A stretch of DNA of 22,207 nt from a virus. Location of the stretch: IMG/VR virus record IMGVR_UViG_3300020428_000104, positions 1 to 22,207 of that record; one strand, 5' to 3'. Under the pieces are notes generated by a model that saw only the letters and a program-made list of their open reading frames with translations, searched no databases and was not told where the DNA came from. Both the position numbers and the translations under genes were made by a program. Below are positions 11,643 to 19,603 of this stretch, piece after piece; position 1 is the first letter of the stretch, and every line of letters begins with the position of its first letter.

Positions 11643-14044
11643 TGGGATCAGTAAAGCTAACAAGGTTTTTAGGGGAAGCTCCAAAGATATCTACGGAGTT
11701 ATTACCTGATGGAGCTGCACAAAACGCTTTCAATGTTAAACTGTATTCTGGTGATCTTATACCTTATAGGACTCCGAAGCTTGTTGAAAATGTCGGGCGA
11801 ACGGGCACAATTCAAACACTATATAAGCTTACTAATCCTACTAACGGTAACAACGTATTCCTTACTTACCTCAATGACGTAGATATTGCTACTGCATCTG
11901 CACCTTGGACAACTACTTCTAACACAGAAGATACTGAACAAAGATTTTATTATACAGGCGATGGCACACCTAAAGTTTCTAACTATGACTTAGCTACTAA
12001 CGGAAGTGCTCCATATCCTGTAACAAATGGTTACTATGACCTTGGACTACCTTTACCTACAACAACACCAACTGCTACAGCAGTGTCATTTAGTGTTATA
12101 AGCTCAACACACTACGAAAGAGATAGCGGTAATACCGCAATATTCTATGGTTCAGGAAACCACAACTTACGCTCAGGTAATATTGTTTCGGTTAGAGATT
12201 TTGGTACGTCAGATGAAGCCAAAGCTTTCAATGCTACTAACGTAGAAGTTACAGTTTTAAATGCTACTGACTTTACTTACTTTAGTCCCGGTGATGCTGT
12301 GTCTAAAACAGCAAATACGACTGGTCGTTCTGAGCTTGCAGGTAATACACAGATTAGAACATATGTTTACACATGGGTAACACCTTGGGACGAAGAAGCT
12401 ATACCATCTCTACCCTCAAATGAAGTATATATAAAAGAAGGGCAGACTGTAACAGTTAGTAATTTACCACAAGCAAAACCTTCTGCTCCTGCACAAAACT
12501 TTATACGGGGTATAAGATTGTATAGAACTGTTGTTTCATCAGCAGCTACAGAATATTTTTTACTAGCTACTTTATGGTTTCCAACAACTACCACTAAAGT
12601 AAAACGAGTCGGTAGTGTAGTTACGCTAACTCTATCAAGCCCACATAATTTTATTGTAGATGATAGATTTAAGTTATCTGGTATGACCACAGATAGTGGT
12701 AGTATGAATGGTACATTTTCTGTAGCTTCTATTGTTGATAAGTATACATTTACATTTTCTGACAGTGGTAATGCTATTTCTGAAACTGCTGATACGAATG
12801 GTACTGTATTCCATGATGTAGCAGAAAGTTTAGATAACACAGCTAGATATTGGGGTGACGGAAGTTTTAATTTTACAGATGATTTTCTTATATCAGGTCT
12901 ATCTATAATTCTACCTTCTGAAGATTTTGATCCTCCACCTACAGGTATGAAAGGTATTCGTGCAGCACACAATAATATTTTAGTAGGGTTTTTTGATAAT
13001 CAGTTATGTTTTTCTTTTCCTGATAAACCTCACGCATGGCCCGAACGATTTAGGCTGACGTTTGATTCAGACATTGTATCAGTAGAACCTATACAGGGTT
13101 TTATATTGGTGCTTACAAAAGAGTATCCATATCAAGTATCGGGTAATGATCCCGCTACTATGGTGTCTGCTCGTATTGATACTTTATATCCATGTCTTTC
13201 TAAAAAATCTGTTGTTAATATGGGGTATGGAGTTTTGTGGGCTACGCATGGCGGTCTAGCTAGTTATGCACCATCTGCAGGTATAACTCTTGTTACTTCA
13301 CTCATACACGATTGGGATACTTGGAATACTGCTTTAGATCCAGCTACTCTAATTGGGCATTATTATAATGGTAAATATTTTGGTTCTCACTCTAGCCAGT
13401 CTTTTATATTTGAGAGAGACGATAAAGTAGGAGGACTTTTTGTAAGTATAAATTACACTTTTTCAGCTGCTTGTACTGATTATGCAACAGGTGTTATGTA
13501 TTATATTGGTGATGACCAAGGTAATCTTTATGAGTGGGATAATAAAACTCAGGTGCTTTCTCCATTAGAGTGGAAGTCAAAAACTATTGTTACTAAAGAT
13601 TTTATGAATTTAGGTGCTGCTAGAATTATTGCAGACTTTGCAACTTCAACAGAAGAAGCAGAAAATGTTATAGCATATAACAATACACTTCCAGCTTTTA
13701 ATAATGGTGTGTGGGCTAAAAGTATACAACTAGGTACATTGAATGGGCCTACAGACTATACAGACGCAGGTACAGCTGTAAATAATATTGGTACATTAAA
13801 TAGTTTTCCAATTAATGCAGACGGGCAAACAAAATTTCCTTTGGAATCTACTGGTAACCAACCTGTTACCTTTAAATTATTTGTAGATAAACAGTTGATA
13901 TTTCAAGGAACAGTAAGTTCTGACGAAGTATTTAGATTGCCAAGTGGGTATAGAAGTGATACATTTGAAGTCGGAGTGTCAGGTTCGTCAAGAATACGAG
14001 CAATACATATAGGTGAGACTCCATACGGATTGAGGACAGCATGA
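11642..14044 (+). CDS. Large tail protein, nozzle-like
   Basis: 800 residues; the ATG overlaps the endolysin stop by one base. Begins MGSVKLTRFLGEAPKISTEL. The LLPDGAAQNAFNVKLYSGDL stretch followed by IPYRTPKLV is analogous to the N-terminal pattern of podovirus nozzle proteins (T7 gp12 role). Then come beta-propeller-like repeats, two related inserted beta domains (near residues 150-229 and 335-392), and the closing RIRAIHIGETPYGLRTA. I recall this whole pattern from many marine phages. The protein would close the tail channel below the adaptor and contact the fibres. No enzymatic motif is seen. Its separation from the adaptor genes by the fibre and lysis blocks is unusual. It overlaps the next gene by ATGA. 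Confidence 0.68.
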   Translation: MGSVKLTRFLGEAPKISTELLPDGAAQNAFNVKLYSGDLIPYRTPKLVENVGRTGTIQTLYKLTNPTNGNNVFLTYLNDVDIATASAPWTTTSNTEDTEQRFYYTGDGTPKVSNYDLATNGSAPYPVTNGYYDLGLPLPTTTPTATAVSFSVISSTHYERDSGNTAIFYGSGNHNLRSGNIVSVRDFGTSDEAKAFNATNVEVTVLNATDFTYFSPGDAVSKTANTTGRSELAGNTQIRTYVYTWVTPWDEEAIPSLPSNEVYIKEGQTVTVSNLPQAKPSAPAQNFIRGIRLYRTVVSSAATEYFLLATLWFPTTTTKVKRVGSVVTLTLSSPHNFIVDDRFKLSGMTTDSGSMNGTFSVASIVDKYTFTFSDSGNAISETADTNGTVFHDVAESLDNTARYWGDGSFNFTDDFLISGLSIILPSEDFDPPPTGMKGIRAAHNNILVGFFDNQLCFSFPDKPHAWPERFRLTFDSDIVSVEPIQGFILVLTKEYPYQVSGNDPATMVSARIDTLYPCLSKKSVVNMGYGVLWATHGGLASYAPSAGITLVTSLIHDWDTWNTALDPATLIGHYYNGKYFGSHSSQSFIFERDDKVGGLFVSINYTFSAACTDYATGVMYYIGDDQGNLYEWDNKTQVLSPLEWKSKTIVTKDFMNLGAARIIADFATSTEEAENVIAYNNTLPAFNNGVWAKSIQLGTLNGPTDYTDAGTAVNNIGTLNSFPINADGQTKFPLESTGNQPVTFKLFVDKQLIFQGTVSSDEVFRLPSGYRSDTFEVGVSGSSRIRAIHIGETPYGLRTA

Positions 14045-14400
14045 GTATAGCAAACAGATTTACAGGAGTACCAGCAGTACCACAAGGCGGTTTTACAGAT
14101 TATCAAACTGTACTTATTGGTGCAGTAAAAGAAAATGTAGAGTTACTAACCGGACTTCGCGGAGAAGCTGATACTGCAAGTAAAGCTATTACTCAAGGTC
14201 AAGTTACAGTCAATGAGATGGGACAGCAAAAATTACAGCAGGTAACTGCAAAAGGTACAGGCTTTACAATAAGTAGCCAAGATGTAGCTGCTTTAGATGA
14301 TGTCCAAAAGCTTATACTTGATGTACAAACTCTAGCTGGTGACGTAGCTGAGATGAGATCTACACTTAATTTTTTAATAAGACAAATGAAAGGACGGTAA
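14041..14400 (+). CDS. 119-residue protein, C-terminal coiled coil
   Basis: Starts MSIANRFTGVPAVPQGGFTD, coupled by ATGA. The first 30 residues are neutral, the middle (ITQGQVTVNEMGQQKLQQVT) is polar, and the end (ALDDVQKLILDVQTLAGDVA, then EMRSTLNFLIRQMKGR) has heptad spacing typical of a short coiled coil. I have seen comparable small proteins between the nozzle and internal proteins of marine podoviruses. It has no TM, no cysteine and no enzymatic motif. Possible roles are an assembly cofactor, or a tail-tip or internal-core accessory protein. Not identified with confidence. Confidence 0.6.
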   Translation: MSIANRFTGVPAVPQGGFTDYQTVLIGAVKENVELLTGLRGEADTASKAITQGQVTVNEMGQQKLQQVTAKGTGFTISSQDVAALDDVQKLILDVQTLAGDVAEMRSTLNFLIRQMKGR

Positions 14401-14403
14401 ACT

Positions 14404-15219
14404 ATGGTAATGAAAGCCAACACTGATCCTACAGTTTCAGCTCCTGACCTAGTAAGTCCAGCTGTGCCTGATTCTGTATCTATGGATCTACCACAAAGTA
14501 TACAAACATTAATAACTATGCCTTCAACTCCCGTTGTACAAAGTGCATTAGGTGAGATACCTACAGGTGTGTCGCAACAGGGTAATCCTAATTTTCCAGC
14601 TATGGATTTTAGAATGCAACCTGCTACATATCAAGAAGGCGGTATGGTTCAACCGGGTTTACAGCCACAGATGGCAGCAGGCCCAACTAATCCAGCTATG
14701 ATGGATGGACAGATTAACCAAACTTTAGCTGGTAACCCAGAAGTAGTAGCTAGAATACGAGCAGCTATTGAGGCGGGTATTCAGTCAGGTGAGTTAGATG
14801 CTAATGAACTTAACATGATTATACAGCTTGCTAAGACAGTACAGCAAAATCCAGCTATGTATCCTCAGATTAGGCAAATGGCTATCCAACGAGGTATAGT
14901 TCCAGCTGAAGAAATTCCTGAACAGTATGATGAAGGTTTAATTACTGCTATTATTATGGCAGCAAAAGCTATGGAAGCCGATGTACAGATTGAAGGTGCA
15001 GAGATGATGCAACCTCAACCACCTCAAATGATGAATGAAGGTGGTGTACTTATCGGCCCATCACATGCACAAGGCGGTATACCTACTAAAGTAGCAGGTG
15101 TTAATAATGCTGAGATGGAAGGCGGAGAATATGTCATTCCTAAAAATGTTGTAAAAGCAAAAGGTACAGAGTTTTTTGACCGAATGCTTAAACAATATGA
15201 AGAAGGTGGTGAGGTTTAA
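14404..15219 (+). CDS. Virion protein with GPSHAQGG...EGGEYVIPK motif
   Basis: 271 residues starting MVMKANTDPTVSAPDLVSPA. AAAGGACGG lies just upstream; a second in-frame ATG two codons later is a possible start. Residues 1-110 are Pro/Gln/Met-rich and probably disordered. Residues ~110-195 are helical (VVARIRAAIEAGIQSGELDA and DEGLITAIIMAAKAMEAD). The C-terminus has GPSHAQGGIPTKVAGV, MEGGEYVIPKNVVKAKGTEF and an EEGGEV end. The H--GG....EGGE-VIPK motif recurs in phage internal and tape-measure-type proteins (from memory), which fits its place just ahead of the ejection-protein genes. Function unknown. Its stop overlaps the next ATG by one base. Confidence 0.65.
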   Translation: MVMKANTDPTVSAPDLVSPAVPDSVSMDLPQSIQTLITMPSTPVVQSALGEIPTGVSQQGNPNFPAMDFRMQPATYQEGGMVQPGLQPQMAAGPTNPAMMDGQINQTLAGNPEVVARIRAAIEAGIQSGELDANELNMIIQLAKTVQQNPAMYPQIRQMAIQRGIVPAEEIPEQYDEGLITAIIMAAKAMEADVQIEGAEMMQPQPPQMMNEGGVLIGPSHAQGGIPTKVAGVNNAEMEGGEYVIPKNVVKAKGTEFFDRMLKQYEEGGEV

Positions 15220-15701
15220 TGTCGTTGCAAGTAGTGGAAAAACAAGAAGAACATAAACAATACAACGCTCAGTTGTTATCTACAAAAGAACTATATGATA
15301 AATACTGGGGTCAGTGTATTCCGTTGTTTCAAGAGTGTATTGACAGAGCTATGCACGGAGAGATGACTGTTGATGATATTTATGATCGTGGTCTTAAAGG
15401 CCAGTTGTATGTTATTGCTGTTAAAAATGACGATACTGAAGTTCCTGATGTAAAATTAGTGTTAGCATTAGAACTTGTTTACTATCCACAGTTTACTGCT
15501 ATGAATGTGTTAGCATTGGGTGGTAGAGATTTACGACACAATATGAAAAGATTTTGGAAGCAGGTTTGTGGATGGGCACAGATTTGTGGAGTTACTAAAA
15601 TAGAATGCTTAGTCGCACCAGCTATGGAAAAGATATTGCAGGCACAGGGCTTTGAACGAAAGTATTCACTACTAAGACAGGATTTAACAAAGGAGGTCTA
15701 A
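15219..15701 (+). CDS. GNAT-fold-like internal virion protein
   Basis: 160 residues starting MSLQVVEKQEEHKQYNAQLL. The second half follows a GNAT-like strand-helix-strand order: LVLALELVYYP, MNVLALGGRD, helix MKRFWKQVCGWAQICGVTKI, strand ECLVAPAMEKILQAQGFERK, ending YSLLRQDL. This pattern is common in marine podoviruses and parallels T7 gp13, a small GNAT-like virion protein encoded just before the core proteins. The acetyl-CoA loop R/Q-x-x-G-x-G/A is not visible at the expected place (GGRDLRHN), so catalysis is doubtful and a structural role is more likely. Overlaps the previous stop by one base. Confidence 0.68.
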   Translation: MSLQVVEKQEEHKQYNAQLLSTKELYDKYWGQCIPLFQECIDRAMHGEMTVDDIYDRGLKGQLYVIAVKNDDTEVPDVKLVLALELVYYPQFTAMNVLALGGRDLRHNMKRFWKQVCGWAQICGVTKIECLVAPAMEKILQAQGFERKYSLLRQDLTKEV

Positions 15702-17096
15702 ATGCAAACTATAATAAATCCTCTAGTAGTTTCGGTAGGCCCTACTAACGAGACTATTATAACACCCGTTCCTATGACACATCATGGTGGCGGGGTAAAA
15801 AAAGTAATTGCTGTTGTTGCAGCGGTTGCCATTCCTATTGCAGCTCCCGCGATTGCAAGTGCTATTGCAGGTTCAGCCGTACTAGGTGCAACTGTATCCG
15901 CAGCTATGGCTACTACAGCTGGAGCTGTTGTCAGTTCAGCGATTGTTGGTGCAGGACTTGGTGCTATTACAGCTAAAGTCACAGGCGGTAGTGTAAAAGC
16001 AGGTGCTATCTCAGGACTTATCGGAGGTGGTATTGGTGGTTATATGTCAGCTTCTAAACCCGGAATGTTTGGTAATGCTGCTGCACCCGCTGCTAATACT
16101 AGTGGATCTGTTACTACCTTAGATGGTAGCGCTGTCGGTTCAGGAAGTACTAACACTCTACCAGATGGTGTAATGAATGCTTCTTACTCACCAGATGGTA
16201 GCGTAGTAGCTCAAAATGCAAGTTTCGCTGGTTCCAATGTAGGTTCTAGTGTAAACGCTCAGCTATCTAACCAAGCAGTTAACGAAGGTTTCGTTGCAAG
16301 TATGAAAGCAGGACTAAGTAACGCTGGTGAAATGGTTGTGGACAGACTTACTAATCCAGATACTTTAGCTAATGCTGTTCTTCAAGTTGGTGGTGCTGTA
16401 GCTGCAGAAGCTATAGTTGGTACACCGGATGAAAGTCCTGAAACACAGCAAGCAATAGAAGAATATAAACAGGAACTGCAGGCTCTTAAAGCAAGAGATG
16501 AAGCCGCATTTAATCAAAAGATGGATGCCGCTAAACAGTATATGGTTCAAGCTGGTTATTATGATCCACAATATTTTGGACTACAATCTGCTAACAGAGC
16601 AGCCATTGCAGAAGGTCGTAAGTTACGAGAGTTCGAACGTAAGGCAGGACTAACTACAGGTGGTGTATCTGCAGGTGATCGTAGACGAGCAGCACTATCA
16701 GGTGGTGCAAATGTACAATCTGCGTTTGATAGAGGTTTTATATCTGGTGTTGATCTTCAGAATAGAGCTATGTCAACAGGTGTAGGTCTTATTCCTAACG
16801 CTCCTACGGGTGCGGCTACTGCTCAGCTAGGGTTGGCTAACTTTTACGCTGGACAGGATTCAGCTGCACAAAAAGCAGCCGATGCTAAGAAGTCTAATAT
16901 TCAGAAGTTCTTTGGTGCATTTAGTAGTCAAAGTGGTTTGACTGATGCTGAAAGAGCAGCACGAGCTAAAAAGTCATCTGCGGGTCTTAATACAGGTAAT
17001 ATGCCTAAATTAGACCAGAAGAAAAATAATATACCTGATCCGTTCGTAATTGATCCTAAAAAGAAAAAAGACGAACCTAAGCAGCAGTATATATAG
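15702..17096 (+). CDS. Internal (ejection) protein with long hydrophobic Ala/Gly segment
   Basis: 464 residues starting MQTIINPLVVSVGPTNETII, behind AGGAGG (15691-15696). Residues ~32-119 form a continuous Ala/Gly/Val hydrophobic stretch with many small-xxx-small pairs (VIAVVAAVAIPIAAPAIASA, then SGLIGGGIGGYM), able to insert as several membrane helices. The rest is polar and helical (EEYKQELQALKARDEAAFNQ, KLREFERKAGLTTGGVSAGD), with a Lys-rich disordered C-terminus. Podovirus core proteins that are injected and line an envelope channel have such stretches, and it lies in the gp14/gp15-like position between the GNAT-like and transglycosylase proteins. The role is inferred from composition and order. 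Confidence 0.66.
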   Translation: MQTIINPLVVSVGPTNETIITPVPMTHHGGGVKKVIAVVAAVAIPIAAPAIASAIAGSAVLGATVSAAMATTAGAVVSSAIVGAGLGAITAKVTGGSVKAGAISGLIGGGIGGYMSASKPGMFGNAAAPAANTSGSVTTLDGSAVGSGSTNTLPDGVMNASYSPDGSVVAQNASFAGSNVGSSVNAQLSNQAVNEGFVASMKAGLSNAGEMVVDRLTNPDTLANAVLQVGGAVAAEAIVGTPDESPETQQAIEEYKQELQALKARDEAAFNQKMDAAKQYMVQAGYYDPQYFGLQSANRAAIAEGRKLREFERKAGLTTGGVSAGDRRRAALSGGANVQSAFDRGFISGVDLQNRAMSTGVGLIPNAPTGAATAQLGLANFYAGQDSAAQKAADAKKSNIQKFFGAFSSQSGLTDAERAARAKKSSAGLNTGNMPKLDQKKNNIPDPFVIDPKKKKDEPKQQYI

Positions 17097-17105
17097 GAGT
17101 CTAAA

Positions 17106-19601
17106 ATGGTATTAGGATTTCTCAGAAATACTGCAGGAAATATAGCAGGTAACCTAGATCAAGATGCGTTTGTTGCTGGTGCAGAAAACGAAAGTAAACT
17201 GCAGGCATTACAACGAGCAAATCAAAATCGTATAAATCGGGATTTCTTTATTGAACAACAAGGTGGGCCACCAGCTATACCTGCTCCTGTAGCTTTGAAT
17301 CAGGGTTCAGCAGGTCTTAAACTAGATGGCTTTGGTGGTAACTATATAAATGTACCTCCACCAGCTGTAGAAAAGAAACCAGAAGTTGTAGCTCCAGAAG
17401 TGCTTACACCTCCCGGTCAAGACGATGGTGGTGATCCATTCTTTAATGACCAAGAAGGTGATGGTACAGGTGAAGACCAAAGAGGTTTAGATACTGCTCC
17501 TCCAGTAGTTAATGAACTTACTTTTCCAAACTTTGATCCTGAAAAAGAACTAGACTTTGGTAAGATAGGTCAGTCAGGTGTTACTGACATAACACAAGTT
17601 GATCCTGAGTCTTCAGCGTTTGCACAAGACATTCAAAAACTTTTTGCTGATAGTGAGTTTGGTGCATTATTTAGAAGGTTAGGTGATCGTGCTGCAACAG
17701 GTTATGGTGACAAACTTGCAGGTTCTCCCGCTGGTCGTATATATGGTTACTTTTTTGATAATCCTAAAGAAGCAAAAGAAAGAAGTAAGTCTGTAGAAGC
17801 ATCTAACTGGTATCGTACAGACGAAGCCAAGAATTATTTTTTACAAAATCCAAATCAATTAACTGCAGCTGCAGTTGATCCAACAGGTTGGTATAACAAA
17901 TTTAAAGAAGAGAAACCTCAACGAGAAAAAATACAAAAAGAAATAAAAATTAATAAAAATTCTGCAGGATTAGCAGATAAAAGAATTGATGAACTAACTA
18001 ATGATAAAACACTATTAAGTGCTTTTGGTAACGCCAAAGTAAAAAATGTTAGAAATGTAGCTGGAGTGATAGGGTTTGATCCTGACTTTGCTACAGCAAT
18101 CATGGGTATAGAAAGTTCTTTTGGAGCAACTACTGCAACATCTGGTAAAGGTGCTAAAGGTATTATGCAGGTTATGCCTGATACTTTTAATCAGATGAAA
18201 GCATGGTATTCAGACCCAGCAAATATTACAAAATATAACATACCTGCAAACGTAGTTGCGTTAGCTAAGAATATGAGAAAAGGATCAGCAACTGATCCTA
18301 CTGCTGGGCTTTTATATTTAAAGTATGGTGAGTATATTGGTGTACCTAAGAACTTGCTTGCTGCAGGTTATCAAGGTGGTATGGAATCTGTTTTAAAACG
18401 AGGAACTCCAACAACAGCTAACGATGGCTCTCTTACAAACACAGATTATAACCGAACTGTAATCTCAGTTTATAATAAAATTATAGGTATAACAGGCGGT
18501 ACAACTACTACAACCACTGACAGCAAACCATTTCAAGGTACTAGCAGTGCAAATAATGTTACGACCACTACCACAACAAACAACCAGATAGCTGGGCTTA
18601 CTACTGATGTACAGACAGATACAGATGCAAAGTCTGCTAATACTGGTAACACAGGTACAGCAAGTGGGGATGTTAGTAGTCTTAAAGATGTAGGGCAGGC
18701 TGGTGTCGATGATGGTACAACCACAAAGAAACCAGAAGAAGTTGTTCCTGAATCTAAGACAGAGGTGAAGCCTCCTGCATTTTACACAAAAGATCCGTCT
18801 CAAACTGGATTTGAACTGCGTAATTTTCTTGAGGAGCGAGAATTAATTATTAACCAAACCAATCAGAATGTACAAATTCTTGCACAACGATCTGATTATT
18901 TTAGACGACTTGCAGAAGTATCTCGTATTGGTGGTACTGACGAAAAGTCTTATAATAGTTTAATGAGTCAATCTACAGAACTTATGGCTAAGGCTCAAAC
19001 AATGCAACAAGCTGGTGCATTAGAAGCTAAAAAATCAGAGAATAAAATTATGTACCTACAAGGTATGCAAGCATTATCTGATTTAACTAAAGGTAGTACC
19101 AACAGAGCTGCTATGGTCTGGTCACAGTATTCAGGTATGGATATTCGTATTAATCCACGATCTGATGGTAAGTATGATATTACTGTTGGTGGTAAACCAT
19201 ATAAAACGTTGGATAGTAAACAGCTTAGCACTACATTACAGTTAGCATTTGACCAAGGATATAGAGGGTCACAAGCTTCACTAGCATCTGAAATGGCTAT
19301 GAAGAGTTTTGAAAACCAACTAGAAATTGCCAAACAACAATATAAAGATTTAGGTGAGAACTATAGAGCAAGATTAAATGCACAGTTTGATTTCTTAAAA
19401 GAGAAGTATAAAGCAGATACGAAAGTAACAGTTACAAACACTGGTGATGGCGGAGTAATCATACAAGAAGGCAGTCAAACTTTTATGCTTGTAGAGCAAG
19501 AAACTGTAGGGCCTAACGGTGAAAAAGTATACAACTATATAAAACAGCGTGTAACAACACCATCAGGGATTAACTCGTATAAGCGTGATAAGAAGGAATA
19601 A
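17106..19601 (+). CDS. Internal virion protein with lytic transglycosylase domain
   Basis: 831 residues starting MVLGFLRNTAGNIAGNLDQD. Residues ~318-440 carry an SLT-type fold: IESSFGATTAT with the catalytic Glu at 336, GIMQVMPDTF at 352-361, and LLYLKYGEYIGVPKNLLAAG. This is the lytic transglycosylase signature, used by ejected core proteins (as T7 gp16) to open peptidoglycan during DNA entry. N-terminal residues 1-180 are Pro/Asp-rich and disordered. Thr-rich linkers (about 466-491) follow the enzyme domain, and the C-terminal third is long helices (NQTNQNVQILAQRSDYFRRL, QLEIAKQQYKDLGENYRARL). The enzyme is central rather than N-terminal as in T7 gp16. AGGAG precedes the ATG. Confidence 0.82.
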   Translation: MVLGFLRNTAGNIAGNLDQDAFVAGAENESKLQALQRANQNRINRDFFIEQQGGPPAIPAPVALNQGSAGLKLDGFGGNYINVPPPAVEKKPEVVAPEVLTPPGQDDGGDPFFNDQEGDGTGEDQRGLDTAPPVVNELTFPNFDPEKELDFGKIGQSGVTDITQVDPESSAFAQDIQKLFADSEFGALFRRLGDRAATGYGDKLAGSPAGRIYGYFFDNPKEAKERSKSVEASNWYRTDEAKNYFLQNPNQLTAAAVDPTGWYNKFKEEKPQREKIQKEIKINKNSAGLADKRIDELTNDKTLLSAFGNAKVKNVRNVAGVIGFDPDFATAIMGIESSFGATTATSGKGAKGIMQVMPDTFNQMKAWYSDPANITKYNIPANVVALAKNMRKGSATDPTAGLLYLKYGEYIGVPKNLLAAGYQGGMESVLKRGTPTTANDGSLTNTDYNRTVISVYNKIIGITGGTTTTTTDSKPFQGTSSANNVTTTTTTNNQIAGLTTDVQTDTDAKSANTGNTGTASGDVSSLKDVGQAGVDDGTTTKKPEEVVPESKTEVKPPAFYTKDPSQTGFELRNFLEERELIINQTNQNVQILAQRSDYFRRLAEVSRIGGTDEKSYNSLMSQSTELMAKAQTMQQAGALEAKKSENKIMYLQGMQALSDLTKGSTNRAAMVWSQYSGMDIRINPRSDGKYDITVGGKPYKTLDSKQLSTTLQLAFDQGYRGSQASLASEMAMKSFENQLEIAKQQYKDLGENYRARLNAQFDFLKEKYKADTKVTVTNTGDGGVIIQEGSQTFMLVEQETVGPNGEKVYNYIKQRVTTPSGINSYKRDKKE
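18501..18578 (+). repeat. Thr-codon low-complexity linker region
   Basis: Two runs of six threonines (residues 466-471 and 486-491) are encoded by mixed ACA/ACT/ACC/ACG codons around a short KPFQGTSSANN segment. They lie directly after the transglycosylase domain and look like flexible linkers. Mixed codon use argues against recent slippage. Confidence 0.6.
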
Positions 19602-19603
19602 TT

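Noticed and set aside
12367-12972. 201-codon open frame on the minus strand
   Set aside because: It lies wholly inside the 800-residue tail gene, has no ribosome site, and its composition is an antisense reflection of Ser/Thr/Val-rich coding sequence.
15797-15803. In-phase A AAA AAA heptamer in the 464-residue internal protein gene
   Set aside because: The -1 frame stays open for 57 codons but reads as a Cys/Ser-rich shadow of an alanine-rich segment. It has no recognisable domain, and I saw no clear stimulatory hairpin or SD.
18465-18803. Minus-strand Cys-rich open frame opposite the Thr linker
   Set aside because: The cysteines come from reading Thr/Ala codons backwards. No start signal or family resemblance.
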